NCBI GenBank assembly: GCA_023627715.1 | Contig: JAMAHW010000008.1 | Span: 558,001-622,000, forward strand | Length of the DNA stretch: 64,000 nucleotides | From: Periconia sp. R9002 | Taxonomy: Eukaryota > Ascomycota > Dothideomycetes > Pleosporales > Periconiaceae | Direction: 5' to 3' | Part shown: piece by piece, positions 32,246-44,866 of the stretch | Layout: every line of letters begins with the position of its first letter | How positions within the stretch are numbered: position 1 is the stretch's first letter | Notes under the pieces: model-generated | What the model saw: only the letters and a program-made list of their open reading frames with translations | Databases searched by the model: none | Told to the model about the DNA's origin: nothing | Program-made: the position numbers and the translations under genes

Positions 32246-34661
32246 ATGGCTATGGATCCTCCGCCACGGCCGTCGAGCTCCCTCTTCGACGTCTACCTGC
32301 GTTTACGTCCTTCCAACTCTGCTAATGCCCGCTTTCTCACCGTAGAGGAAACTGAAGCTGCCCACCCCACACACATCACCATCAAGCCCCCGACCTCAGA
32401 TAATCGGAAACGTGCAGTAGAGCGTCATGCCTTTACCCGCGTCTTCGAGGAGGACGCAAAGCAGCTGGATCTATTCAGCGGAATCGGTGCTGTGCCTATG
32501 ATTGAAGGTGTACTGGGCGCTAAAGGTCATCATGGCCGCGACGGGCTAATAGCCACACTAGGCGTTACTGGCTCAGGCAAGGTGAGCATATCCACATTGC
32601 AACTTACCCTATGCTCTTCCAAATGCTCATCATGTTCAACAGAGTCATACTATTCTGGGGACCAAGTCCCAGCGCGGAATCACTCAGATGGCCCTCCAGG
32701 TCCTCTTCCAGAGCACCGGCGAGCAGTTGGTGCAGTCCTTCTATGGCGCTCCCGCCTTTTCGTCTCTTGCGGCAGCAGATGTATCCGAATCCAACATGTT
32801 CACCGCGACCGCATTCCTCGATTCTCTGTACGGGGATGATCAGTCAGAACGTGCTCCTTCACGAGCAAACACTTCCATGATGGTATGTAACACGCCTCTC
32901 TATCCTTCTCCTCTTTTCCCCTCGGAGTCTCCTTTATCGTCACCCGCGAATGCCCCTAGCCAAGATGACCTGTATCCCATTCTCCAGTCCACTTTCTCTT
33001 CCAGGCCTAGTGCTGGCATTCATTCTATCCGTCCGGTGACCGGGACTTTGTCTCGCATTAGTCGCTCTATGATGAACCCAAGCTCACCACCCAAAAAGGA
33101 CTGCAGTTCGTTCATAACCAACGGCGGCTCGCGGAGAACCAACAAGGTCCCACGGCCTTCAGCATTACCTCAAACCCCAGACATGGACCACGTTAGCATA
33201 CCCGTTGATACGACCGCCGAATTCGCAATCATCATATCCATGTACGAAGTATACAATGATCGCATCTTCGATCTCTTGACCGGAAGTGCAATGAAGAACA
33301 AGCATCCCAACCTGAAGCGCCGGGCACTACTCTTCAAGAGTACAGAACAAAGTACAGACCGCAAGGTGGTTGCAGGATTGACAAAGATAATCTGTGGTAG
33401 TTTTGAGGAGGCACTTATGGTTCTCGAGACTGGTCTGGTGGAGCGCAAGGTTGCCGGAACTGGAAGCAACGCCGTGAGCTCTCGAAGTCACGGCTTCTTC
33501 TGCGTAGAGGTCAAGAAGAGGAATGCAGAACGTAAGGGCCCCTGGTCGAGCTCTACTTTGACGATTGTCGACTTGGCCGGGTCGGAGCGAGCGCGACATG
33601 CAAAGACGGCCGGCGAAACTCTTGCAGAAGCTGGAAAGATCAATGAATCCCTCATGTATCTTGGCCAGTGCATGCAAATGCAATCTGACAATCAGGGCGG
33701 GTCAAAGGTACGTTTTCCACTTACCAAAGAAAGCGTCCTCTTCAACAGTTTACTTACTCTCGCACAGAACATCATCCCCTTCCGCCAATGCAAACTCACC
33801 GAACTGCTCTTCTCCAACTCCTTCCCTTCCTCCTCCCGCCAAACAACCTACCACCAACCACAAAAATCCATTATGATTGTCAACGCCGATCCAAAAGGCG
33901 ACTTCAACGCCACCTCCCAAATCCTCCGTTACTCGGCCCTCGCCCGCGAAGTCACCGTCCCCCGCATCCCCTCCACAACCTCCACCATCCTCGCCGGCGG
34001 GCCCCTCGCCCACGGTCACAAACACACCTCCAGCAGCGCCTCCTCAGGCCGCACCACGCCTTCCGGTCGCACCACCCCATCAGGTCGTGCCACACCCTCA
34101 GGCCGCACAACTCCGTCAGCCATCCTCGACGAACTCGATGCCAGCAACGCCGAAATCGCCCGCCTGACGGCTGAAATGGAAGTCTTCGCCATGCGTCTCG
34201 CCGAAGAAACATCACGCCGTAAAGCGGCCGAGCACAGCTGGCGCGCTGCCGAAGACCGCATGGCAGACCGCGAGCAAGAAATACGCGACGAGTGCTACGC
34301 CTTCACCGAATCAGCCGTCGAGTCTGAGCGGCGCCGCTGGCAGGCTGCGCTCGACTCGGAGCTCGAGAATCAGCAGGTGCACCTCGACAACAAGATCGAC
34401 ATTGTCATCAAGGCTACCAAGGCACAGCTGAAGTCGAAAGGCACTGGTGCAGAGGTGAAGGTGTACGAAGACCCGGATCCGCAGCTCCAGGACCGCGTGA
34501 TGGAGTTGGAGCGCCAGAACGAGATGTTGCGGGCTAGGCTGGAGAGCAAGGAGCGCGAGGGCCAGATGAAGAGTTCGAGCCCCGTCAAGAAGATGAGGGT
34601 GTTGAAAGCTAAGCGGTGGGAGGATCCGGAGAGTGTAGGGAGGTTGGGAGTCGAAGAGTGA
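32246..34661 (+). CDS. Kinesin-like motor protein (possibly kinesin-6 type)
   Basis: This is a plus-strand gene for an N-terminal kinesin motor. The model uses exons 32246-32581, 32643-32882, 32988-33707 and 33768-34661 (729 residues). The introns at 32883-32987 (105 nt) and 33708-33767 (60 nt) are both multiples of three without stops, so retained forms would also be translatable. The P-loop is GVTGSGKSHT (around residues 106-115, formed across intron 1), switch I NAVSSRSHGFF near 350, and switch II VDLAGSERARHAK near 385, followed by NESLMYLGQC. RQCKLTELLFSNSF closes the motor. The stretch between P-loop and switch I is long (over 200 residues) with a disordered insert, as in kinesin-6; this class call is inference. 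A repeated SGRTTP sequence and a coiled coil follow. Confidence 0.87.
34044..34115 (+). repeat. 18-nt tandem repeat (x4) coding for SGRTTP units
   Basis: Four in-frame copies of an 18-base unit encode SGRTTP, SGRTTP, SGRATP and SGRTTP just after the kinesin motor. Third positions have drifted, so the repeat is not recent. The basic Ser/Thr-Pro units are possible sites for proline-directed (Cdk) kinases. Confidence 0.8.
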
Positions 34662-35926
34662 GCGAGTGATGTTGATTCACTTCAACCCATTTTTGTTTCT
34701 TTCTTTCCTTTCTCCCTTCTTGTCGATGATGGAAGAAGGGGAACTTTTTGACGTTTTTTGTCGGCGACGAGCGATGATTTCATCTTTGCTTTTTCCTTTT
34801 TTTTCCCTATGACGGGGACGGGAGAGGGATGTCGTTTATCTTTTAAACCACTTCCCCCGTCTCTCTATTTTATCTCTCCCGTCCGTATTTCCCGTCTATC
34901 CCCCTTACTTTTCGGGGAAGAGGATCGCGAGTTGATCAGTGCACATCTTCTTCACGGGATGAATTGATGACCTGGAATAATGAACCGGCGTTTAAAGGAA
35001 GGAGGGAGGAGTCATTCGTCTTTTTGGGGCCCTTTTATGAAAGGGGGCTTGTACCTATTGTATGTAATTAGCGAGCGAGCAGGATACCTATGTATGTCCC
35101 CGTTTTTGTTCTTGATTTTTGGTTTTGTCGCGCATAAAGCGTGTTATTTAATGAAAGGCATTGATCGTTGTTTTATGAAGATTGATTCCTTTACGATGAA
35201 CATTTGGGATAATCGTCGTTCGCTGTGATGACCGCCCCCGTGAGTGCTTTCATTTTCCAAAATTCCTAGGCCGCCCTGAGTCGTCAGCGGGTTGGTTGGT
35301 TGGTCATTACCACCAACTCTCTTTTTTAGTAATGACGAGATTCGAGTTGGCTAATTTCCAGCCGAGAGGATCCGAGGAGAAGTGAATCCCTTGCGCCGTT
35401 CGTGCTTCGTACCCTGGTTGATTAATTATTATTATCCTTTTTATACATTTATTATTTATCCATTCGTTAGCAGGTAGGTCCGTCTCCATTTCACAACGTC
35501 GTTCATACAACGCCTCCCGTGCCAACCAACACGTCCACAAGTATTTCACCATCTCATCATCAATTGCTCTAGTCCATGAGGTAGGTAGGGGAGGAATTCC
35601 CAAATCGTCCGACTTGGTCCCTTCTTGTTCATAAATTCATGCTAATGATACCCTAAAATAAGATTTTTTTGATCATCAAGCTTTGATGCATTTCGCTCAT
35701 CCGAAATCGCACAACACCACATGTCTCTGATGCCCCACGCCACGCCATGCCGTTGATTGCATAACCCAAGCCGTGTTCAATACCCGAATCCAACGCCGTC
35801 TAGGTGCCTGCCAGTCATCACCGTGAAAGGATCTGTGGTACTGCTAATACATTTTCGTCGTCATCTTCGTCTTGTTTGCAAACGGCCTTGTATTCCATTT
35901 CTCAGGGGGGAGAGAGGGCCAGTTCA
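34662..35926. other. Convergent intergenic region, kinesin / PRMT1
   Basis: These 1.27 kb hold no supportable gene. The segment from 34680 to 34900 is T- and C-rich, as expected for 3' ends. Short ggttggtt and ggtaggta runs occur near 35290-35305 and 35583-35590. Confidence 0.4.
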
Positions 35927-37307
<1,381 letters not shown>

Positions 37308-38231
37308 ATTGAAGGAGCAGAGAAGGGAGAGACAAAGAATATGTATAGTATTTGGTAGGGAAGCAAGAAGGAGCAAAGAGAGAGCGAAGGGAGAGGAAGG
37401 GGAGAGGCCAAGGCTGGAGAGTGAAGCTCTTGCCTGGACAATGGATGGATGCTATGGTTATGGCTTCCACCCTACTAGCCCGGAAATTTTGGTTTTGGTA
37501 GGCCCGCACAGACGCTGCCCTCTTTTCGTGCCCCTCTACACGTCTTCGGCTAGCTACTTTGGGCCTGATACGGCAGCGAGCGGTCAGTAAAACAGAAAAC
37601 AATTTTGGCCTTGGTTTCACCGAAGGCAAACATTTTTTTTCTTCTTCTTTCAACAGGGTTTTCCCTTCTTCAGTACCAACCAAAATGTCTTGCTGGTGCG
37701 CTAAATGTTCAGAAGAAAGGGGCCATGTCGTGGCTATCCCGTAGATATCGTGTGCAGCTTCAATCCTGATCATACATTAATAGATATGAAATTCATTTTT
37801 GAGATAACCATTGCTTGCTAAACTGGTGCAAAAAAAGACAAATTCCAGAAATTCATAAACGCATAATAAAGCATATCGTAGGTGGAGCCGAGATAAAGAC
37901 TTGACACAAATTTCCGAGTAGAGTTCCGCCGCAATTATCAAACAAGCAAAGCAAAGGTATAGTAGCAACTCCAGGTCGTTAACATGCGGAGGAGGGTATA
38001 TCGTGGAATTCATGCACAGTGTCCTCCATTCGTCACTTCATTTAGTCGTGTCATCATTATCGTCCAGTCGTTGTGCGGCTCGTGATTTTGCGTCAAATAG
38101 GTCCCCCCAAAACAGACAACTTGGACAAATAACAAGCGATTGAGATAAATCGACAGCACAAATTTTGAAATAAAAGGCCGTGAAAGGTCGTGTATCGTCG
38201 TTATGTGCGTTAAGCGTGCATGGTATTATCA
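37308..38231. other. Intergenic region upstream of PRMT1
   Basis: No gene is seen. About 37340-37430 is purine-rich on the plus strand (a CT-rich leader for PRMT1). The rest shows no RNA gene or repeat. Confidence 0.4.
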
Positions 38232-40333
38232 TCATGCTGTTGTTCTCACTCGAATACCATGGAACACATCCATGAAAACCTTGCAATCTGCGTACCTCGT
38301 CAGCATAAAACGCGAGAAAGACTCATGGTACACTTGCCATCAGCTCCTTCAAATGTCACCATATACTTTCCAGAGTGACCTTTTGACAGTCTGTAGCCAT
38401 CGCAGAACGTGTATGGGTGAAGCTCGCGGAACTGGACGGTGCTCGGCCCCACACGCTTCATCCATTTCCTGTTACCAATGAACTGCGTAACAAAGGCCGT
38501 CCAGATTGGAATCTTCCTGAGAGGACCGCGGAGAGGAGTAGCTTCAAGTCGTACACATCCCGAGTCGCGGTCGCGGAATATACGAAGTGCATGTATAAAC
38601 CTTCCATCCTGAATCGTGCTGCTACAGGTCAGCATAGTATAAACCATGTGGACGAGATGTTCCTACCCTCCAAATTCTTGCTTCTCTCCTGGTAAGAACA
38701 TGTCTTCAACATTGTGTTGAACCTGAACTTGATCTTGACATTTCATTGCCACCATGGTGCAATAAAGCAACACCATCCCTAGAGAATATTTAGCCTGGTC
38801 CATTTACATTCTAGAGAATGACTTACGCTCGTAGAGAGCAAATCTCAGATTAGCCCAGAGATCAAGCTGTCCATCCTGGCGGTTAACACGGCATAGCTGT
38901 AGACAAGACTCAGTCCGTATGATAATCAAACCAGTAAGTGGAAAACAGTATCTCATCCGTTGACCATTCGAGTCCAGTGTGAGGAAGAGTATGCGTGCTC
39001 GATTGTCTTCGGCTCTCCAGTACAGCCTGACCCAGACATTTGTCGCTTCAAATGGCAATTCAAGGACTTTGATGAACCCATCAGAGTCGAGGAATTCAAT
39101 TGCCTGGGGTTCGTCTCTTCCCAAACATCTGGTCTGTTGCCCGAGCACCTGAAATGGGGTGGATGAATGCCTGCCGTCGAAAATTCTCATAGCCCAGTGG
39201 GCTACCGGTCCACCCGAATCATTCGAGTGCGTGGATTGAGTGTGCGATGAAGCAGTGGAGATGGTGGGTGAGCGAGGAACTTCAGGCACAACAGGAGGAA
39301 TGTAAGGCACGTCCCCTATCCCATATGCGGCTGAAGTGCGTCGACTTGGGCCAGGGTGGGGAGGCGGCGGCGGCGGAGGTGGAGGTGGTGGGTACACATG
39401 ACGGAATCCTGGCGACCGCGGAGGTAGAGGTGGTGGATGAAGATTTTGGTACGCTGGATATGTGGTATATCGATCCATATGCGGTCGAGATGCTGATTGT
39501 GGATGGTAAGGTTGGGGAGTCCGTGGTGCTGCGTTAGACGAGTCAGTGATGCCATGATGCAGATTTCAAAGCGCCCCTCGCTATTATCTGAAAAATCCAA
39601 ATAGAAGAGAGAGCGAGTTGAATCAGTAGGCGGATAGTCAGGGGAGACTGCTTGTGCAAAGTGTGGAGAGAATCCGAATGCACTTGCTGTCTACCCCTCA
39701 TTCCGTACGTCCAAGACCTGTTGTTGACTTACCATAGGTACGAGGGTCGACTGTCGGCCGAGCGAAATAGTCTGGTGGCTCCTGCCTTCTCACGAGTGTT
39801 GACAGGCGAGCCCGGACGGTATTGACTTCGGGATCGTCGGTTTCCCTACCCACCGTTAGAAAGCGCTGGTGTTAATTGAATGTACATACTCACCCTTTTA
39901 ACGCGTCGGACATCCCCTGCAAGTAGGTACGATACATTTGGAGACGCATCGGGAGACTGGCTCCCTGTTCCCTCAAACTGTGGCAGGCATCCTCCCAGAG
40001 CTGTGCGTATGGTGGTGTACCTGGGAATGCTCCAGGATGCTGGCGGGCAGCTCTTCTAGAGCCACTGAACATTTTGCTAACATCATCTAGGGTGTAGCTC
40101 AAGCTGGAGAGGCATATATCCAGGTCTCTCATGATGCGACCGGAATTCCTGCCATAATGTCTGAGATCGAGATCATCGTGTAGCGTGCGAAGAGCACTCG
40201 ATATGGCGAAAAGTTCGGCAATGTCCCCCGTGATATCCTTGGAATACTCGGGGATCTCGCTGAGGAAAACGGAGAGGCCTGACGCGGCCTCCTCAGCCTT
40301 CTTGGCATAGTCGACAAGTCTCCAATCCGCCAT
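38232..40333 (-). CDS. Conserved hypothetical protein with polyproline linker; ends in a GC-AG intron
   Basis: Six exons are modelled: 39894-40333, 39733-39845, 38827-39528, 38667-38778, 38338-38621 and 38232-38287, giving 568 residues with all phases correct. The N-terminal domain (MADWRLVDYAKKAEEAASGL, FAISSALRTLHDDLDLRHYG, SLSYTLDDVSKMFSG) is helical and resembles the start of many fungal hypothetical proteins. A disordered Pro-rich middle has a run of eleven prolines. The C-terminal half contains two similar beta-rich blocks, LYWRAEDNRARILFLTLDSN and LHPYTFCDGYRLSKGHSGKY. The last intron starts with GCAAGT, a typical minor GC-AG donor; reading through it would instead end after 11 more residues. 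It is not recognised as any named family. Function unknown; a signalling or scaffold role is only a guess. Confidence 0.72.
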
Positions 40334-41580
40334 GGTGAATTGCGTGACTGGAGATGACCAAGGCCAGAGAACCAAACTATGCGGTGCACATGCTGCAGAG
40401 AGAAGGGGAATCTATAACAACAAAACAAGCGGAGCGGAGGGGAGGGGTGAGTGAGTTAGGCGATAAGGCTGAGAGGCGGCCGTGTGGTGTTGTTGTGTGA
40501 GCGGCAGCGGCGTGTGTGTCGACGTGTCCAGCAAGCAGCAAGCAGTAATAGAGGGCAGGCAAACCTCCGCAAACCAATCGATTGTCCGCTGCAGACCGTA
40601 TTGCGCTGCACGTTATCTTTCCTTGGTTTCTCCCTGGGTGACTTCGTCGACGACTCTCTCTATGTCAATGTTTTGGCCCCCAAATTCTGAAAAACTTTCC
40701 TACTGCAAACATGGGACGAGAGGAATGCAAAGGCGTCGGACGATGCGTGACGGCAGCTAGGAAGTGCGAGAGTGACTATTTTAGCTCAGCAGCGCCGAAG
40801 GAACGGCTTTGGGCGGCACAGTTGCACTGAGTTGTACTGGGCGAGCCCCTCGAAATCAAATGACGGACGACTCTTCAGATTCAATCAAAAGGAGCCAATT
40901 CCCCAAGGATCGCCCGGTTTCCACTACATGATATCTCTTCCTACTCAAGACCCGCAACCGGGGTCTAGAAGACGTTACTAAATCGGCCATTGCTGATCCG
41001 GACGATGTTTCGGTAGCTTCTGCCTAATCGCTAATGCACGAAGGAAATTATTCGTCCTGCACGGTAAGCATATTTTCCCACGGAAGGAAAACGAAGAAAA
41101 AATCACGACGACACTTCATCAAGCTGCTTCCGTGACATCATCTCCTTTCATCCGCTGTGGTTGGGTGGGACCTGTGGAAGTATCATGCACTCGCCAGGCA
41201 ACCATCATGCAGGGTGAAGTTGGCTGGCATCAGGAAGAAATCTGTGCAAAATTCTGCACAGTATCATGAACTCGGCCGGAGAGATGAAAATCGGAGAATG
41301 TGAATGAATAACAAAAGTCCAACTCGGGTTTTGATGGAGGCAGAGACATTATATATCACTATGGGAAACAACAAGGCTGCGCCTCATTTTCCTACGCCAC
41401 CATTACCACCCTTATCATCACGGCTAGGCAACAAATCATGCACGCAACGGTGAAACCTCTCTTAACGTATGTCGACGGGGTAAAACTTTGTCGGCCGTAC
41501 TAATATCATGATAGCCACGTCAGCCAACGTGTACTGGCCAGGCATTTTGCACCCTATTGCACAACTCAGACACAACAGCC
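40334..41580. other. Intergenic region between the polyproline-protein gene and riboflavin synthase
   Basis: No gene is supported over 1.25 kb. The frames here are short and have no motif or codon-like pattern. Confidence 0.4.
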
Positions 41581-42411
41581 TCACTTTCCCAGTGTCTTCA
41601 ATCTTTCATCCACGAGCTTAGCAACCATCTTTTCCAGTATAGCAAACTCGCCGTGCGTAGTGCCCTCAAAGTATCCCGCGACACTCTTTTCCACGTACTT
41701 GCCAACCTGGTCCACCTCCACGTTGACATCTTCGCCAGCCTTCTTCGCGGCCGTCACCACCTTCTCTTGAGTGTAGGCAATTAACATAACCTCCCACCAA
41801 CCCTCAGGGCCGTCTTCAACCTTAGTCACCGTCAAACTCGCCCCATCGATGGTGACATAACCCTTCTCCACAATATAGCGAAGGACTGCAGGGTCTCGCG
41901 GCTTGAAACGGAATGTCAGCGCATTACCGTCGGGTGTGACCGAAACAATTGACGCGATTGTGTCGACATGACCTTGTACGAAGTGGCCACCCATTCGAGT
42001 AGAGGCGGAGACGGCACGTTCGAGGTTTACGTTGGAACCCTTCTTAAGGGAACCTAAGTTGGTCCGACGAAGAGTTTCCGGCGCGACACCCACTTTGAAA
42101 GATGACTTGTCGAATTCCGTTATTGTCAAACATGTCCCTGATGATTCGCTCAGCCCATATCTGACAAATGTGGATATACAACTAAATAAGTATATTTCTT
42201 ACCATTGACACTGATGCTGTCGCCCAAATTCGCATCTCCGAGGATATCCTGAGCATCTGAGATAGTCAGAGAGGTGCCGCCACCTCCGCTTGATGATTGA
42301 TCAAGGTCCTCGAGGGAGGACACAGCTGGCCATCTGTCAGCCCATGGCTAGTCGAGTGGATTTGAGAGACACAAGCTTACTGCCTATGATCTCCACTAAG
42401 CCTGTGAACAT
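41581..42411 (-). CDS. RIB5: Riboflavin synthase
   Basis: Riboflavin synthase dismutates two molecules of 6,7-dimethyl-8-ribityllumazine to make riboflavin, the last step of the pathway. Exons are 42381-42411, 42203-42325 and 41581-42137, giving 236 residues, the normal length. The start MFTGLVEIIGTVSSLEDLDQ is diagnostic. The two lumazine-binding repeats are visible: DILGDANLGDSISVNGTCLT with FKVGVAPETLRRTNLG, and NVNLERAVSASTRMGGHFVQ with GHVDTIASI, then GYVTIDGASLTVTKVE as the matching half of repeat two. The first intron follows ten codons. It is divergent from the CoA-transferase, with only 127 bp between start codons, so the promoter is probably shared. Confidence 0.96.
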
Positions 42412-42538
42412 TGTGAATATCGGCGCGAGGTATGTGAACAAAAGTGAACAGCGGGGTAGGTAGTTAGGCCTCGGCCTGTCACGGAAGCTTGGACCAACCC
42501 CGCAATACATCTACCGTGGTGCTGTGTAGCTAGTGTCC
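42412..42538. promoter_or_regulatory. 127-bp shared promoter, riboflavin synthase / CoA-transferase
   Basis: The two divergent start codons are separated by 127 bp, so core promoters must overlap. It contains a ggtaggtag run and the GC-rich near-palindrome aggcctcggcct around 42468-42479. No TATA box is seen. Joint regulation is inferred from spacing only; the true CoA-transferase start may be 39 or 48 bp further in. Confidence 0.5.
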
Positions 42539-44482
42539 ATGCCACGTTCGAGCTTCATAGATCCAATACTTGTGTGTATGTCAGCCATGATCAATTCCTT
42601 CCCCCTAGCTTCAAGAAGCATCATTAGGTCATCATTAAGGCCCTATGGACTCAATTGGCGCCTACCGCGTCCAATTCGGCAGCTCACCACGGAGGCTTCA
42701 AACGACGATGCATCTTCCTTACCTTTGGCCGGGATCAAAGTACTGGATATGACTAGGGTTCTGGCTGGCGTATGTGATGTTTATGTGCACCTGTACTATC
42801 GATTAGCTACTGACTTGGGCGCAGCCCTATTGCACGCAGATTCTAGGCGACCTTGGGTATGCGAAGAACAATCCCACTGTACGGACCAACGTCCCGATGT
42901 TGGCGGACCGCGTTTCCCTGTATTAACATCAAGCAGTGCAGATGTGATTAAGATCGAACACCCAACAAGAGGCGGTAGGGATATCCCCACTGTTTCATAA
43001 CCTGAATTCAAACTCACATGGATCACAGACGATACTCGTGCTTGGGGTCCGCCGTATGCAAAGTATATCCAAGGGAAACATTATAATGGACCAGGCGAAA
43101 GTGCATATTATCTAGGAGTATGGCATGATCCGAAGATCTTCACGCAGTATTGACATGTTGACAGACATTAGGTCAATCGGAACAAACGATCATTAGGTCT
43201 CTCTTTCGCTCACCCATCCGGTGTTGATATCCTTCACCGTCTAGCGAAAGAATGTGACGTACTCGTCGAAAACTACCTTCCAGGATCGCTAGCAAAATAC
43301 TCGATGGATTATGATACTCTTTCCAAGATCAATCCCGGACTCGTGTACGCTAGTATCACAGGATATGGGCAAACTGGACCGTACTCAAACCGTGCAGGTT
43401 ACGATGTGAGTTATATCTCGGGAATCAAACTGAGAAATACCAATTTTCATCGCGTGTGGCATTTTAAATCCTTTCCTAACTCACTGAGATATCCCAACCT
43501 CGATTTTACAGATATTATAGATTGAACTCTGCTGACCCTTTATCTGTCTATTTAGGTGATGGTCGAAGCGTATGTATACTGATGAACACTCTGGTAAACT
43601 GGACAGTAAATTGACAAGGCAACAGAGAATTTGGCTTGATGCACATTACCGGAACAAGAGATGGGCCTCCAGTCAAAGTCGGTGTCGCTGTGACGGATTT
43701 GACTACGGGGTTATATACTTCCAATTCGATAATGGCTGCCTTGATTCGAAGGATCAAGTCGGGTAGGGGGCAGCATATTGATGTAGCGCTGAGTGATTGC
43801 CAAGTGGCAACTCTCGCCAACATTGCTAGCTCAGCATTGATCAGTGGCCAAAAAGACTCGGGGCGATGGGGGACCTCACATCGTCAGTGCGCTTTCTAAC
43901 GAGGCGAAAAACGCAGCTAATTCCAAACAGCATCTATTGTTCCTTACAAAGCCTTCGCAACATCGGATGGCGATATTCTTTTGGGGGGCGGCAATGATCG
44001 TCTATATGGAGTCCTTTGCGCGAGATTAGGGAAGCCGGAATGGGCATCAGACGATAGGTTCAAGACCAATGCCTTGCGCGTCCAGAATCGAGACACCTTA
44101 GAAAACTTGATAGAGAGTGAAACCCGGAAGAAGACAACCCAAGAGTGGCTTGAGATTTTGGAAGGCTGTGGAATGCGTGAGTTTTATACGTTCAAAATAG
44201 ATGTTGCTGATTTTAACGCTATCAGCCTATGCTCCGATCAACGATGTCGCCAATACACTCTCGCATGAGCACGTACTTGCACGCGAAATGGTCAAAGAGG
44301 TCGAACATCCGGCTGTGGGGTCGATCCGGCTTGTCAATACACCAGTAAAATATTCAGAGTCGAAGCCCAGCATTCGGATGCCGCCACCTACTCTCGGACA
44401 ACATACGGATGAGGTACTACAAGAACTGGGTATAGAGGAAAAGGAAATAGCAAGTCTTCGAAACGCCGGAATTGTAGCGTAG
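42539..44482 (+). CDS. Class III CoA-transferase (CaiB/BaiF), mitochondrial, SUGCT-like
   Basis: Exons are 42539-42769, 42825-42856, 42937-42974, 43029-43117, 43172-43405, 43556-43569 (14 nt), 43626-43882, 43931-44176 and 44226-44482, giving 465 residues with every phase agreeing. The family moves CoA between organic acids. Human SUGCT activates glutarate with succinyl-CoA or similar donors. Visible marks are IKVLDMTRVLAGPYCTQILG, ADVIKIEHPTRGDDTRAWGP, YYLGVNRNKRSLGL, VLVENYLPGSLAKYSMDYDT, ITGYGQTGPYSNRAGYD, HIDVALSDCQVATLANIASS (with the conserved catalytic-type Asp) and LLGGGNDRLYGVLCARLGKP. The N-terminus (MINSFPLASRSIIRSSLRPY from 42587) looks like a mitochondrial presequence. Three ATGs (42539, 42578, 42587) are possible starts. 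The substrate is inferred from family resemblance. Confidence 0.9.
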
Positions 44483-44866
44483 TAGGTGGTTAAATTATAG
44501 TTGCACATATCCAGGTATAACAACATCAATTGATTGCAGCAGTGAGGCCGTAAGTGATTGAAGACATCATGGATCACACACTCGGATCAATCGTGTATTT
44601 ATAGATGAATGTCGAATACTAGAATAATCCGTAAAATATTAAAATCGAAGAACCATCGTGATCCGGGGAAGTGGACATCAAAAGTATCTGATCTAAAGTG
44701 GTCGCGTCGTCACTCGGCTTCGTTTACTACGATTGGATGAGACGCACAGACCAATCGGACGGTTGACATCTAATGATCGGCGAAGCATCAGAAACCATTT
44801 CTCCGCTCCATAATCATAATAGTCCAGACATTGATAACGAAAGTATCTAACGTCTTGCCGAACCTA
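44483..44866. other. Intergenic region upstream of the PHD-finger gene
   Basis: There is nothing coding in this 384 bp stretch, which provides the 3' end of the CoA-transferase and the promoter of the PHD-finger gene. Confidence 0.4.

Noticed and set aside
42539..44482. CoA-transferase as a pseudogene, since its frame is broken many times
   Set aside because: Every break is explained by a short GT-AG intron with correct phase, including a 14-nt exon, and the joined protein is complete.
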